A DNA stretch of 64,000 nucleotides from B18-G4 sp032250805 (GTDB taxonomy: Bacteria; Bacteroidota; Bacteroidia; Bacteroidales; B18-G4): contig JAVVEM010000003.1 in assembly GCA_032250805.1 (NCBI GenBank), positions 56,410 to 120,409 on the forward strand. The letters run 5' to 3'. Shown piece by piece: positions 17,783-27,263 of this stretch; the first letter of the stretch is position 1, and each line of letters begins with the position of its first letter. A model generated the notes under the pieces. It searched no databases and was not told where the DNA came from. It saw only the letters and a program-made list of their open reading frames with translations. A program made the position numbers and the translations under genes.

Positions 17783-19282
17783 CTACCGGTGTATTGTAAT
17801 TTTTTGCGAGTAGGTTTTGTTTCCCCTTTTAAGCTTCATAATATAGAGCCCGTTGGCGAGATTGCCAAGGTCCAGTTTATGATTCGTATTGTTTTGGCCA
17901 AACATAACATTTGATTCATAGTGCATCTGCCCCAGAAGGTCCATGATATGGATGGAAACTTCTGCATTGTCATCTCCTGCAATATTCAGATGAAGCAATC
18001 CGCTGCTGGGGTTAGGATAAACACTGATGTTTCCGGCATCAAAGGCTGCTTCATCAATGCCAAAGTCCCTGGCCCTTGTAGTGAAACTCCACACCTCGCT
18101 CCACTCAGTGGTGTCGATCCCTTTCATTGTGCGGCATCTCCAGAAGTATTCTGTTTCATAATCGAAAATAAATATTACCTGATAGAAGTTTTCTTCAGGG
18201 GCGATAAATTCATTACAGCAGGGATCTGTAAAATTGTTTGAGTTATTGTATTGGAGGTGATAGGAATCTACTCCGCTTATTGCATCCCATTCCATTAAGG
18301 GATTAATGGAGACATCAACCGCATTATTCGCCGGCGAGGCAAGGTGCACAGTGCTGGTGGTTGTAAAGCTCCATGTTTCCGACCACTCAGATGTATCCTT
18401 CGCATGGTTGGCCCTTACCCTCCAGAAATACTCATTGCCAAAGTGCAGGAACCCATCAGTGGTGTATTGTGTTTCTTCCACAATCATCGAGAGAATAGAT
18501 CCTGTAAAGGCTTCATTATTTGCCATCTGTACAGTATAATCGATTACCCCCGAAATGGCGTCCCATAGAAGAACATTTTCCAACCCGAGGTCGGTTGAGT
18601 TGTCGTCTGGTTTATCAAGTTCTACCGTTGGTATAATGGTGAAAGTTCTGAGATCAGACCAATCGCTTTCGTCTTCGGCATGCATTGCTTTGGCTCTCCA
18701 ATGATAAGTTTGGCCAAAATGCAGGAAAGAAGCATTTATATCGAAGCCGGTACTCATGCCGTGATAAAGCAATGGGCTGTTAAAATCCATTGATGTGTCA
18801 GCCTCAAAGTAAATATGCTCAATACCGGTAATCAGGGTTGTTCCGATACGGTCTTTGACGATCAGCCGAACGTTTGGATTTTGTTCTTCGGCATTATTAT
18901 TGGGTTTGCTCAGGTCTACCATTTCAAATGTAAAAAAGGTAAATGGCTCTGACCATTCTGATACTTCAGCGCCTTCCCAGGCCCTGACCCGCCAGTAATA
19001 TTGCTGTCCGAAATGGAGCAGGCTCATTTGGTAGGCCGAGAGGTCTGTTTTCGGGAAAGTAGTTGGATCTGTAAACAATGCACTCGTATCAATCTGGACC
19101 TCATATTCAACAATTCCTCCTGATCCGCCAACGGCAGCCCAATTCAATACAACGTCTGGCATTTGCCCGTCATCTTCATTTTCCGGTTCCAGCAAAGTAG
19201 GTGGATATATCCTGGTTTGAGCTGATAAACTAAAAATGGCAATGACGAAAAGAAAAAGCAGCGTGGATAATAATTTTTTCAT
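17783..19282 (-). CDS. Secreted FN3-like repeat protein with T9SS sorting domain
   Basis: 499 aa, signal peptide to about residue 21 (ends FSLSAQ). Four tandem beta-sandwich repeats of about 95 residues follow. Each ends in a near-identical strand: WSEPFTFFTF, WSDLRTFTI, WSETWSFTTT and WSEVWSFTTR. Each also contains a FGxxYxWRxRA-type strand (FGQQYYWRVRAW, FGQTYHWRAKAM, FGNEYFWRVRAN, YETEYFWRCRTM). This is a fibronectin type III-like pattern. A T9SS type A domain ends the protein (VYPNPSSGLLHL ... NGLYIMKL). No enzyme domain was seen, so adhesion or surface scaffolding is an inference. Confidence 0.78.
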   Translation of the reverse strand: MKKLLSTLLFLFVIAIFSLSAQTRIYPPTLLEPENEDDGQMPDVVLNWAAVGGSGGIVEYEVQIDTSALFTDPTTFPKTDLSAYQMSLLHFGQQYYWRVRAWEGAEVSEWSEPFTFFTFEMVDLSKPNNNAEEQNPNVRLIVKDRIGTTLITGIEHIYFEADTSMDFNSPLLYHGMSTGFDINASFLHFGQTYHWRAKAMHAEDESDWSDLRTFTIIPTVELDKPDDNSTDLGLENVLLWDAISGVIDYTVQMANNEAFTGSILSMIVEETQYTTDGFLHFGNEYFWRVRANHAKDTSEWSETWSFTTTSTVHLASPANNAVDVSINPLMEWDAISGVDSYHLQYNNSNNFTDPCCNEFIAPEENFYQVIFIFDYETEYFWRCRTMKGIDTTEWSEVWSFTTRARDFGIDEAAFDAGNISVYPNPSSGLLHLNIAGDDNAEVSIHIMDLLGQMHYESNVMFGQNNTNHKLDLGNLANGLYIMKLKRGNKTYSQKITIHR

Positions 19283-19334
19283 GTCCGTTCTTTTTATAAT
19301 GTGTTATATTTTTTGTTAGTAGGTATAGCAATTA

Positions 19335-22223
19335 TTAATGTGAGATGATAAACTTACTTGTTTTAACGGTTTCCCCCGTTTGTATACTCACAACATACAT
19401 TCCATTGGGCAATGCACTGCAATCGAGCCTGTGCTGATGCTTGCCTGCTGATTGTGTAATGTTCTCACTCGAAACAAGTTTTCCGCTAATATTAAAAACA
19501 TTGATCATTATCTCCGACTGGTTGTCGAGGGTGTATTCAATGTTTGCACTATTGCGAACGGGGTTTGGATATACTTTTATTCCGGCTTTCTGCTGGGGCA
19601 GATCGTTGGAGCTTATCCCAACAGGTTGCTGGTATTTATTGGAGAAGTATAGCCCGCGTCCGTATGTGGCGGCATAAATATTTCCGAAATTATATGTTCC
19701 CGGATAGGTAACATAAGTTGTATCTACTCCATCCCAGAACCAGAGTGTAACTTCTTGTTTTGCTATCAATTGCTGTTTGAGGTCCATAACAGGTACCTGG
19801 CCTGTTATACCAAATGATAGTGTCCATGCAGGTGTTGCTGCACCAATGTTTTGAGATTCATAGATGCCGTTTTCTGTGCCGATTATACACATATTGGAAT
19901 TGTTCATTTCGATGATCGATGAATAAACAGGCATTTTCGGCAGGTCACCCTGGATGGATGAAAAACTTGGGTTCGCACTTAATGCATTGGTTGAGCGATA
20001 CACATAATGGTTGTTGCCATAGTTGCCCATGGTAATGATTACGTGGTTAGGATCCTGCGGGTCAACAGCAACGGAAGTGACCCACTGTGTATTCTGTGCC
20101 TGCGTTGACGGATCGATTACCGGGATCTCGGCAGTTGAGATGATGCAGAATGGGCTTCTTACGTCAGCACGATCATAGTTATATGCCAGTGCGATATTAG
20201 CGATCCGGTAAAAGCGTCCTTCCTCAGTACCAACAAAAACAAAGTTTGCATCTTTCGACATGCCTATTGACGAAACAATTCCGTCGAGGCCGGCCTGGGT
20301 GAAGTTGGATATCTGGAACCATTCAGGTTCTTGTGTGAAATCCAGAATGCTTGAAGTCATCCATAAAGCTTTTTCTGATCCAATGAAAAGCTTTGATGAG
20401 ATGGGGTCTTTTATCAGGATTGAATCGCCCGGATTGTAAGTTGTTTCTGCAGTATGTTTGAACGGGTACGCCCTGTTTTTACTATTTACCCAGATTTCGG
20501 TGCCTGCGGGGATCGTATTTGTAACCAATAAGGCAACAGAATCGCGGCTGTCTTCGTTTTCAAAACTTTCCCAGTATGCGGCGGGAGCCAAATAATCGGT
20601 CGGGAATGAAATCTCGCTTGAAAGGAATGATATGGAGAAGTTTTCTCCTAAGTCTTCCGATCTGTAGAATATGCCATTTTGTTGTGAACAGATCATCACT
20701 TCGGGATCAATCACCGAAATAAATACTTCGTTTCCGTTTCCACCATAAGGAGGTGCAGGCCCAAGGATCTGATTTCCGTTTTTGGCCAGGTCGGGAGTAA
20801 CCGTCCCATCAATAAACTGAACACCATTTTGATCAAATCCGCCGAAGACCACTTTTGGAAAACCGCCAATACCGATTTGCATGGCCTGGGAAGTAATATA
20901 GGTTTTATTCAGCTCAACAAATTCAATGTTAATGCTGTTAATGCTTCCCCTGGATATACCTCCGTTATGTCCAACAAGAAATTGATTGCTGGTGCCCGGA
21001 CGGAAAACATATTCGAAATGCCAGGTGTGTAAGTATGAAGGTGTTATTTGTTGCGGAACCGATCCGATTGATTTTTGAACCCATTGGAAATAGCCGGTTT
21101 CGCTGAGTTTGGTGCCTTCCCACATATTGTTTCCGCCAACGAGGATTTTATCGGGGTTTTCGGGAAATACCGTAATGACATTGTTTTCGGGTGTGAATAC
21201 AATGCCCAGTGTAGGGCTATTGCCCGGCCCAACAATTCTCCAGTTAACACCTTGATTATCTGAACGGTATATGTTAACGAGCTCATCATTGTCGTCAAGT
21301 ACTGTAGCGTAAAGAATATCGGGGTTGGAAGGGGCGATGGCAAGTTCGAGGTTCGCAACATCTTCAAAAGGAAGATTAAATGTGTCGCTGGAGTGGAGTG
21401 CGAAATTATCGGGGTTGCCATTTGCTGAGATATAGCAGAGTCCTTCCATTGAGGCAGCTACAATTCCATTAGAACCAACATTGACGTCGGTTGAATAACC
21501 CAGCAGTGAGGTGCCATCCGATTGGGCAGCATTCCATGCAGCTCCACCGTCGGCCGAATACCAGATACCGGCATCGGTGGAAGCAAAAATTGTTCCGTCA
21601 GCGGCCACAGCAATGCGATTAATCTGTGCAAACGCCTCGTTACCACCCTGTGCATATGGATTGGTGGATGGGATAAGGGCGAAATTATCGCTGTCGGTTG
21701 ATTTATAGATGCCTGAACCCATTAACAATCCGCCGGTCCCGGCATAAATCGTACCATCATTGGCTTGTGTGATACAGCTAACCTTGAGGTTGTTTTCAAT
21801 GCCGTTGATCTTGTTCCATGTTAATCCGCCATTGGTCGATTTATATAAACCTCCGGTCAGCGCACCTGCAATGATCGTTTTTGATGTTTCATCAGTGTTA
21901 TCATACAAAATTGCAGGTGTAAACCCTCCTGCATTATCAGGCCCGAGAAAATACCAGTTGAAATCTTCCATGTAGGCATCTTCGGCTTTTTGTGAAGCAT
22001 CTTTGTATGCTTTAAAGACATCTGCCGGGTCAACGATTTGCGTGTTCTGGTTGGCACGTATCTTTGTTAGATAGTTGCTGAAAAGTGCTTTTTCAGCTTC
22101 ACTGGCATGATTATCGGGATCGTTTAAATACGACTCCGGAAAAGTGGTGGTAGCTGAGATGAAAAAGGCTCCGAGGCAAATAACTAACGTAACTAGACTT
22201 AATGGTAAAATTTTATTTTTCAT
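19335..22223 (-). CDS. Secreted beta-propeller (BNR/VPS10-like) protein with T9SS sorting domain
   Basis: 962 aa from ATG 22223; the frame extends to a TTG at 22232, but the ATG directly precedes the signal peptide (MKNKILPLSLVTLVICLGAFFIS). Multiple BNR-like blocks are visible: GLYKSTNGGLTWNKI, GIYKSTDSDNFALI, GIWYSADGGAAWNAA and IYRSDNQGVNWRIV. These S-x-D-x-G-x-x-W blades mark sialidase/VPS10/photosystem-assembly (YCF48)-like propellers. An expected D-x-Y catalytic set for sialidase was not identified. The C-terminus (VYPNPVRNSANIEY ... NGMYVVSIQTGE) is a T9SS type A domain. It is 52 bases upstream of the FN3-repeat gene, so the two may be co-transcribed. Confidence 0.78.
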   Translation of the reverse strand: MKNKILPLSLVTLVICLGAFFISATTTFPESYLNDPDNHASEAEKALFSNYLTKIRANQNTQIVDPADVFKAYKDASQKAEDAYMEDFNWYFLGPDNAGGFTPAILYDNTDETSKTIIAGALTGGLYKSTNGGLTWNKINGIENNLKVSCITQANDGTIYAGTGGLLMGSGIYKSTDSDNFALIPSTNPYAQGGNEAFAQINRIAVAADGTIFASTDAGIWYSADGGAAWNAAQSDGTSLLGYSTDVNVGSNGIVAASMEGLCYISANGNPDNFALHSSDTFNLPFEDVANLELAIAPSNPDILYATVLDDNDELVNIYRSDNQGVNWRIVGPGNSPTLGIVFTPENNVITVFPENPDKILVGGNNMWEGTKLSETGYFQWVQKSIGSVPQQITPSYLHTWHFEYVFRPGTSNQFLVGHNGGISRGSINSINIEFVELNKTYITSQAMQIGIGGFPKVVFGGFDQNGVQFIDGTVTPDLAKNGNQILGPAPPYGGNGNEVFISVIDPEVMICSQQNGIFYRSEDLGENFSISFLSSEISFPTDYLAPAAYWESFENEDSRDSVALLVTNTIPAGTEIWVNSKNRAYPFKHTAETTYNPGDSILIKDPISSKLFIGSEKALWMTSSILDFTQEPEWFQISNFTQAGLDGIVSSIGMSKDANFVFVGTEEGRFYRIANIALAYNYDRADVRSPFCIISTAEIPVIDPSTQAQNTQWVTSVAVDPQDPNHVIITMGNYGNNHYVYRSTNALSANPSFSSIQGDLPKMPVYSSIIEMNNSNMCIIGTENGIYESQNIGAATPAWTLSFGITGQVPVMDLKQQLIAKQEVTLWFWDGVDTTYVTYPGTYNFGNIYAATYGRGLYFSNKYQQPVGISSNDLPQQKAGIKVYPNPVRNSANIEYTLDNQSEIMINVFNISGKLVSSENITQSAGKHQHRLDCSALPNGMYVVSIQTGETVKTSKFIISH

Positions 22224-22348
22224 GTTAGTCAAATTTGATTTTTGGTTTTAACGGAATATTAATTTTTTGTTAGTTTCGTGTTGTATTAGGTGGCACAAGT
22301 TACACCTTTTTTAATAATCAACAAGTGCGGGCTGATTAAAAATATTAA

Positions 22349-22356
22349 CAAATATA
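22349..22356 (-). promoter_or_regulatory. -7 promoter element for the propeller gene
   Basis: The minus strand reads TATATTTG, an exact TAnnTTTG match, 126 bases before ATG 22223. A CAAA (TTTG on minus) at 22385-22388 is too far for a normal -33. Confidence 0.4.
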
Positions 22357-22481
22357 CTTTAAATAATTTAAAATTACTTCATAACAAAATTAAAAGATTT
22401 TAAGAAAAATGCAAGTTTTATTCAGTTATCGGTCTTGTATGGTAAGATAACGGTATTGCCTTTAAAATCTAATTTTTACTT

Positions 22482-22489
22482 TATTTTTG
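22482..22489 (+). promoter_or_regulatory. -7 promoter element for the C1B peptidase
   Basis: TATTTTTG matches TAnnTTTG. It covers the TTG at 22487 that would otherwise be a possible start, and so supports ATG 22529. Confidence 0.5.
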
Positions 22490-22528
22490 CAGGCAAAAGG
22501 GATAAATATTAACCAAAACCACCTTAAA

Positions 22529-23740
22529 ATGAAACTTTTATACAACTCGCTTTTAGCATTAACGGTAGTGGCCTTCATCATGCCGAATACCAATGTTTCG
22601 GCGCAAAAAACCGGCGAAGATTCAACATTTATTTTTGAAATGCTCGCCGAAGTTCCTGTAACCAGCGTTAAAGACCAGCATCGGTCGGGTACATGCTGGG
22701 CATTTGCAGCCATCTCATTTCTCGAAGCAGAAGTGCTCCGGTTGAGTGAACAGGAAACCGACCTTTCAGAGATGTACAGTGTTCGTTATGCATACGCCAA
22801 AAAAGGATTGAAATATGTTAGGTTGCATGGGAACTCAAATTTTGGACCCGGTGGTCAGGGACATGATGTAATAAATGTTGTAAGGGATTATGGTTTATTG
22901 CCCGAATCGGTTTATCCCGGCCTTCCCATAGACGATGAAAAGCATGATCATGGCGAATTGGATGCAGTTCTCAAAGGATTTCTCGATGCAGTGGTGAAAA
23001 GAAGGGGAGGATCGCTTACGCCTGTGTGGTTTGACGCCTATAACGCCATTCTGGATACCTACCTCGGTGATGTTCCGGCAAATTTTGAATATGCCGGAAC
23101 AAGCTACACGCCTGTTAGCTATGCTGCCTCACTTGGCATAAATCCCGACGATTATATTGAAATTACCTCTTATTCCATCTATCCGTTTTATGAAAAAGTG
23201 TTGTTGGAAATACCCGATAACTGGTCGGACGACCTATATTATAATGTACCGCTTGAAGAAATGATGAATTTGATTGAATATGCCCTGAGGAATGGTTACA
23301 GTGTTTGCTGGGACGGCGATGTCAGCGACAGGGGTTTTTCGCACAAGAATGCTCTGGCCATCCTGCCCGATAAGAATGTTGAAAGTTTGAGTGGTACGGA
23401 AAGGTCGCGCTGGGAAAATCTCACAGATGCCGAAAAAAGTAAGGAACTCTATAGCTTTGAGTATCCCGGCGATGAAAAAGCAGTAGATCAGGATATGCGA
23501 CAGGAGCATTTCGATAATTATTCAGCCACTGACGATCATCTGATGCACCTCACAGGTATCATGAAAGATCAGCATGGAACAATGTATTATGTTACCAAGA
23601 ACAGTTGGGATGAGGATAGCAACGAAAAAGGCGGTTATGTTTATATGTCGGAAGCCTATGTCAGGCTGAACACCATCGCTGTGATGGTGCATAAAGATGC
23701 GATTCCCGAAAAACTGGCTAAAAAGATCGGTTTAGAATAA
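22529..23740 (+). CDS. Exported C1B-family cysteine peptidase (bleomycin hydrolase/PepC-like)
   Basis: Papain-fold aminopeptidase of family C1B, 403 aa. ATG 22529 is chosen because it begins a signal peptide (MKLLYNSLLALTVVAFIMPNTNVSAQ) and lies after the promoter. Catalytic residues are visible: Cys56 in RSGTCWAFA, His337 in DDHLMHLTG and Asn358 in TKNSWDE. GPGGQGHDVINVVRDYGLLPE is a C1B block. Classic PepC and bleomycin hydrolases are cytosolic hexamers; the leader puts this one in the periplasm or outside. The C-terminal end (KKIGLE) is short and close to the family self-compartmentalising arm. It converges with batE. Confidence 0.9.
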   Translation: MKLLYNSLLALTVVAFIMPNTNVSAQKTGEDSTFIFEMLAEVPVTSVKDQHRSGTCWAFAAISFLEAEVLRLSEQETDLSEMYSVRYAYAKKGLKYVRLHGNSNFGPGGQGHDVINVVRDYGLLPESVYPGLPIDDEKHDHGELDAVLKGFLDAVVKRRGGSLTPVWFDAYNAILDTYLGDVPANFEYAGTSYTPVSYAASLGINPDDYIEITSYSIYPFYEKVLLEIPDNWSDDLYYNVPLEEMMNLIEYALRNGYSVCWDGDVSDRGFSHKNALAILPDKNVESLSGTERSRWENLTDAEKSKELYSFEYPGDEKAVDQDMRQEHFDNYSATDDHLMHLTGIMKDQHGTMYYVTKNSWDEDSNEKGGYVYMSEAYVRLNTIAVMVHKDAIPEKLAKKIGLE

Positions 23741-23779
23741 ATCCGGCTATTGACACTAAGCTGAAAGGAAACACAATTG

Positions 23780-24538
23780 TCATATCCTTTTAATACTACT
23801 GAGCGGCATCCAGCCAGTACTGCCATTGGCAATGCGGATATTTGCCCAGTCATTGATCTCTTCAATAATATACACCTTGGTTCCTTCATGGATCACGAAA
23901 AGGTCTTTTCCCAGTTTATTCGGAGAAGATTTTACCGTGATGGTAGGATCAAATACGATGGCTTCCAGGTGATTGCTCAAAATATTATACTTTGAGTAGG
24001 TGATGGAAAAACTCCCGGCAGTGAGCAGCAGGAAGATTGTCCCTGTCCAGAATGCCATTTTCCGGATGGATGCGCTCCGGGAAAGGAAGAAAAATCCGGC
24101 ACCAAGCAGAACGATAATGAAGAATATGATGCTGGTTATGGTCCAGGTGCGCATATTGAACGAATCGCGAAGGGATTTCCACCAACGGATATAGAAAATT
24201 TCAGGAACTGCTTCTATTTTATCGGAGATCATGCTGTTGGCAATGCGTAAATTAAAATTGATGTCAGCATCCCCCGGATCAAGTGCTTTTGCCCTTTCAT
24301 AGTTGAGGATGGCAGGGGGGAGGTCGTTAAGGTTGAAATATGCATTTCCGAGATTATAGTATAATTCAGAAGCATGATAGCCCTGATCAAGCACCTGCTC
24401 ATACTTTTTAATTGCCAGGCGATAGTTTTCTGCATTATAGGCTGAATCAGCCGTTGCAATCAGGTCTTGTTGACCGGATCCCGCAAGCAGTAAGAGCGGA
24501 AACATGAAATTAATGATTATGATGATTATGTTTTTCAT
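23780..24538 (-). CDS. batE: BatE: TPR and SH3-like membrane protein
   Basis: Last gene of the Bat operon. 252 aa: signal/anchor to about residue 20, two to three TPR units (AYNAENYRLAIKKYEQVLDQG, ELYYNLGNAYFNLNDLPPAILNYERA), then two membrane helices (about residues 135-155 and 165-182). A C-terminal SH3-like domain follows (IVFDPTITVKSSP ... WANIRIANGSTGWMPLSSI). The domain order fits Bacteroidota BatE. A role with BatA-D in envelope stress or oxygen tolerance is known for Bacteroides fragilis; the biochemical function is not. Confidence 0.83.
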   Translation of the reverse strand: MKNIIIIIINFMFPLLLLAGSGQQDLIATADSAYNAENYRLAIKKYEQVLDQGYHASELYYNLGNAYFNLNDLPPAILNYERAKALDPGDADINFNLRIANSMISDKIEAVPEIFYIRWWKSLRDSFNMRTWTITSIIFFIIVLLGAGFFFLSRSASIRKMAFWTGTIFLLLTAGSFSITYSKYNILSNHLEAIVFDPTITVKSSPNKLGKDLFVIHEGTKVYIIEEINDWANIRIANGSTGWMPLSSIKRI

Positions 24539-24564
24539 CTTTGTATGTCAGGTTTTCGATGCAT

Positions 24565-26430
24565 CTATGCTTTTAATTCACTTTCAATCTTACTGATTAA
24601 CAATATTGATTCGTTATAGATCTCATTCATCCGCCCCTTACTCTCACCCGGAGCGAACCTGGCAAATTCGCAGTTGTTCAAAACTTCGATAAATTTCGCA
24701 ATACTGTCGTCGCTTACCTGTCTGCTGGCAAGATGTTTACTCACGCTGTCCATTGAAAGGCCGGACAATGGGATGTTGAATTTATCGCTGAGATATCCCC
24801 ATAAAGCCCTGGATATCTCAGTATAGAATTCTTCCTGCTGTTGCGACCGCATAAATTCCTTTGCCTTTTTTAGGTTTTTACGGGCCACCCGGGTTGCTTT
24901 CCTGTTTCTTACCAGGGCAACATTGCGCCGTTTTTTACGATTGCTTTTTATGATAATTATCGTAATGAGCAACAATACGATCGGGACAGCAATGAGAATA
25001 TAGAATAGTGCAGAATTAAACAGATAATAGCCCCTGGAGGAGAGCACGATATTGCCTGTTTTGATGTACCTGATATCCTGCCCGATATACATAATATCCT
25101 CCTGTGCTACACTGCTATAACTTACTGTTCCATTACTTTGATCACCTTTTTCAACTTTAAAGTGAAAGGCTTCGGTTTTTAGCTTTTTATATGTTTCGCT
25201 CCTGGGATCGAAATAGCTTAATTCAATCGGATCAAGTGTAAAATCGCCCGCACTTCTCGGAATTGCAAGGAATTCGAAGGTTCTGCTCCCTGATACGCCT
25301 GAGTTCGATGTGCTCAGGTTGTTGATTACTTTTGGTTCATATGTTTCAAAATCAGGCGGCCAGTTTACGTCGGGCGTGTTGATCAGTTCCAGGTTGCCTG
25401 AACCTGATATCTCCAGTTTAAGTGTAATGGCATCGTTTACCTTCAGTTCGGTATTGTCGACAGAACCTTTCAGACTGAAGCTTCCAACAGCCCCGCTGTA
25501 TCCGGCTGGTTTCCCTTCAACGGGCAAGGGTTTTACATTAATATTTACTGCATTGGATTCCAACTCCAGCCTTACATTCTTATAGCGGTTATTGAAGAAA
25601 GGATCATCGAAAAAGCTGTCGAAAAATGGATCCCTGACACGCTTAACGCCTTCGGTCCTGATCTGTGCCGTGCAATTTAATTTTTTCGGACCGATGGTGA
25701 TGCTGCCTGATTTTTGAGGGAATAATGCTCCGCGGTAAAGTGTCCCGCTTAAAAACTGCCGCCCGTCGATCACCTCCTCTTCAGGTTGTATTTGCTGCCG
25801 GGTATCGAGAAGGTTTGTTGCCCAGAATCCGGGAAATGATGCTGAGTTCTGGAAATCGATTTCCGAGATTGGAACATTGGCTGTATATATCTTATATGTA
25901 ACAATAACCTGTTCACCCTGGTAGGGATTTCGATTGCTGACATATGTTCTGAGAAAAACATCGTCGCCTGTTGATTGTTGCTGACTTTGATCAGCAGTAG
26001 CTTTTTGTGCACCCTGATTGCCGGCATTTGCAGCACTTGCCTGTGCATTGCCCTGGATCACCTTGATCTCAACAGCATTCGATTGATATTCCTTTCCTTC
26101 GTGATCTAGTCCGGCCGGAGGAATTTTAAACGTTCCTTCGGCATATGCCTGTAGATAATATACGTAGCTTACCGAAACCGATTGCGTCATTCTGCCGTTG
26201 ATGACCTGATAGCTTTGGCTTGTTGATATGTTCGGTCCGGATAAAACCCTGAAATTTTCAATGGAAGGGGCTTTAAATTTGCCTCCACTGACATTTGCAG
26301 TATAGGTGAGCTGAAACCTGTCACCAACCGATACGAGCTTTCTGGCCGAGGCTGTGAACTGCACCTCCCCTGCAGCAAAACCCGGGATGATGAGGATCAT
26401 CATAATGGCCGATAACAAAAGTCTTTTCAT
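24565..26430 (-). CDS. batD: BatD: aerotolerance-associated membrane protein
   Basis: 621 aa with a signal peptide (ends FAAGEVQF). The periplasmic part contains repeated immunoglobulin-like beta domains, including the family-typical opening ARKLVSVGDRFQLTYTANVSG and later YKIYTANVPISEIDFQ. A Q/A-rich linker lies near residues 128-155. One transmembrane helix (about 480-500, LFYILIAVPIVLLLITIIII) is followed by a basic cytoplasmic tail with a helical domain. The gene is 23 bases after batC and 26 before batE. Length and topology match BatD. Confidence 0.87.
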   Translation of the reverse strand: MKRLLLSAIMMILIIPGFAAGEVQFTASARKLVSVGDRFQLTYTANVSGGKFKAPSIENFRVLSGPNISTSQSYQVINGRMTQSVSVSYVYYLQAYAEGTFKIPPAGLDHEGKEYQSNAVEIKVIQGNAQASAANAGNQGAQKATADQSQQQSTGDDVFLRTYVSNRNPYQGEQVIVTYKIYTANVPISEIDFQNSASFPGFWATNLLDTRQQIQPEEEVIDGRQFLSGTLYRGALFPQKSGSITIGPKKLNCTAQIRTEGVKRVRDPFFDSFFDDPFFNNRYKNVRLELESNAVNINVKPLPVEGKPAGYSGAVGSFSLKGSVDNTELKVNDAITLKLEISGSGNLELINTPDVNWPPDFETYEPKVINNLSTSNSGVSGSRTFEFLAIPRSAGDFTLDPIELSYFDPRSETYKKLKTEAFHFKVEKGDQSNGTVSYSSVAQEDIMYIGQDIRYIKTGNIVLSSRGYYLFNSALFYILIAVPIVLLLITIIIIKSNRKKRRNVALVRNRKATRVARKNLKKAKEFMRSQQQEEFYTEISRALWGYLSDKFNIPLSGLSMDSVSKHLASRQVSDDSIAKFIEVLNNCEFARFAPGESKGRMNEIYNESILLISKIESELKA

Positions 26431-26453
26431 GTTGGTTTCCTGTTTAATTCTGC

Positions 26454-27263
26454 TTACCAGTCTTTTTCAATTTTAACTGCTTTTCCTTTCATTTTTACCA
26501 GTTTGACTTTTTCAAGGGTCTTTTTTTCATCATTTTTCATTGCTTCCAGCATGCGCTCAGCATCTTCTTTTGATATTTGCCTTGGTTGCTGCTGCGCCTG
26601 TGATTGCTGTTGCTCCGGATCTCCTTTTTGCTGGTCCTGCTGCTGATCCTGCTGATCATTGCGCTGATCCTGCTGCTGATCCTGCTGCTGATCCTGTTGC
26701 TGATCCTGCTGCTGGTCCTGCTGCTGGTCCTGTTGCTGTTTCTGGTCCTGCTGCTGGTCCTGGTTTTGTTGCTGATCCTGCTGGTTTTGTTGCTGGTCAT
26801 TCAGCAGCAAGCGGGCATATGCAAGATTATACTTGGCTGCAGTATCGCCAGGATTGAGCCGCAATGCCTGTTTATATGATTCGATGCTGAGTGGCAGCGC
26901 TTCTGAAGCCAGACTGTCGGTTTCGATCGATGCACTCAGCAGGGTATTCCCAAGATTATAAAAGGCTTTGCTTCTTGTGCCGGGATCTACCGGAAGACGT
27001 GCAACTGAATCAAACATCGCGCTTGCCTGCCTGTATTCCTTGCGCTCATAATAAACATCACCAAGATTAAATAATCCTTTATGTATCTTTCCGCCCTTCG
27101 TCAGGGAACGGAGATAATTTGTTTCTGCGTTGGAATAATCCTTTTTTTCAAACTTGTCATTTCCCTTTCGTATCAACTTATTTTCGTGCTGGGCATACAG
27201 TGTACCCAGCGCGGCAATAAGAATGGTGGTCATGAGTATGTGCCTGAAATAGATCATTTTCAT
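26454..27263 (-). CDS. batC: BatC: TPR protein with long glutamine-rich repeat
   Basis: 269 aa with a signal peptide (ends LYAQHENK). TPR units occupy about residues 27-155 (NAETNYLRSLTKGG, LFNLGDVYYERKEYRQASAMF, KYNLAYARLLLN). A striking low-complexity block from about 156 to 228 is built mostly of DQQQ units. The end is a short charged helix (MLEAMKNDEKKTLEKVK). The ATG overlaps the batB stop by four bases (ATGA), so translation is probably coupled. Q-rich linkers occur in other BatC proteins as far as I recall, but the number of units should vary. Confidence 0.85.
   Translation of the reverse strand: MKMIYFRHILMTTILIAALGTLYAQHENKLIRKGNDKFEKKDYSNAETNYLRSLTKGGKIHKGLFNLGDVYYERKEYRQASAMFDSVARLPVDPGTRSKAFYNLGNTLLSASIETDSLASEALPLSIESYKQALRLNPGDTAAKYNLAYARLLLNDQQQNQQDQQQNQDQQQDQKQQQDQQQDQQQDQQQDQQQDQQQDQRNDQQDQQQDQQKGDPEQQQSQAQQQPRQISKEDAERMLEAMKNDEKKTLEKVKLVKMKGKAVKIEKDW
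26580..26798 (-). repeat. In-frame GATCAGCAGCAG-type tandem repeat in batC
   Basis: The plus strand shows runs of CTGCTGATC and CTGCTGGTC units of 9 to 12 bases, encoding DQQ/DQQQ. Units are imperfect but highly similar, so replication slippage is likely. The reverse reading gives Leu/Ile-rich or Ala/Pro/Asp-rich open frames that are not genes. Confidence 0.85.

Larger units (their letters stand above)
22224..22528. other. AT-rich divergent intergenic region
   Basis: About 305 bases between two divergent starts. It contains a promoter box on each strand and no open frame, hairpin terminator or repeat that I could support. Confidence 0.6.

Noticed and set aside
26540..26879. Leu- and Ala/Pro-rich open frames on the plus strand
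   Set aside because: They are the antisense reading of the batC glutamine repeat.
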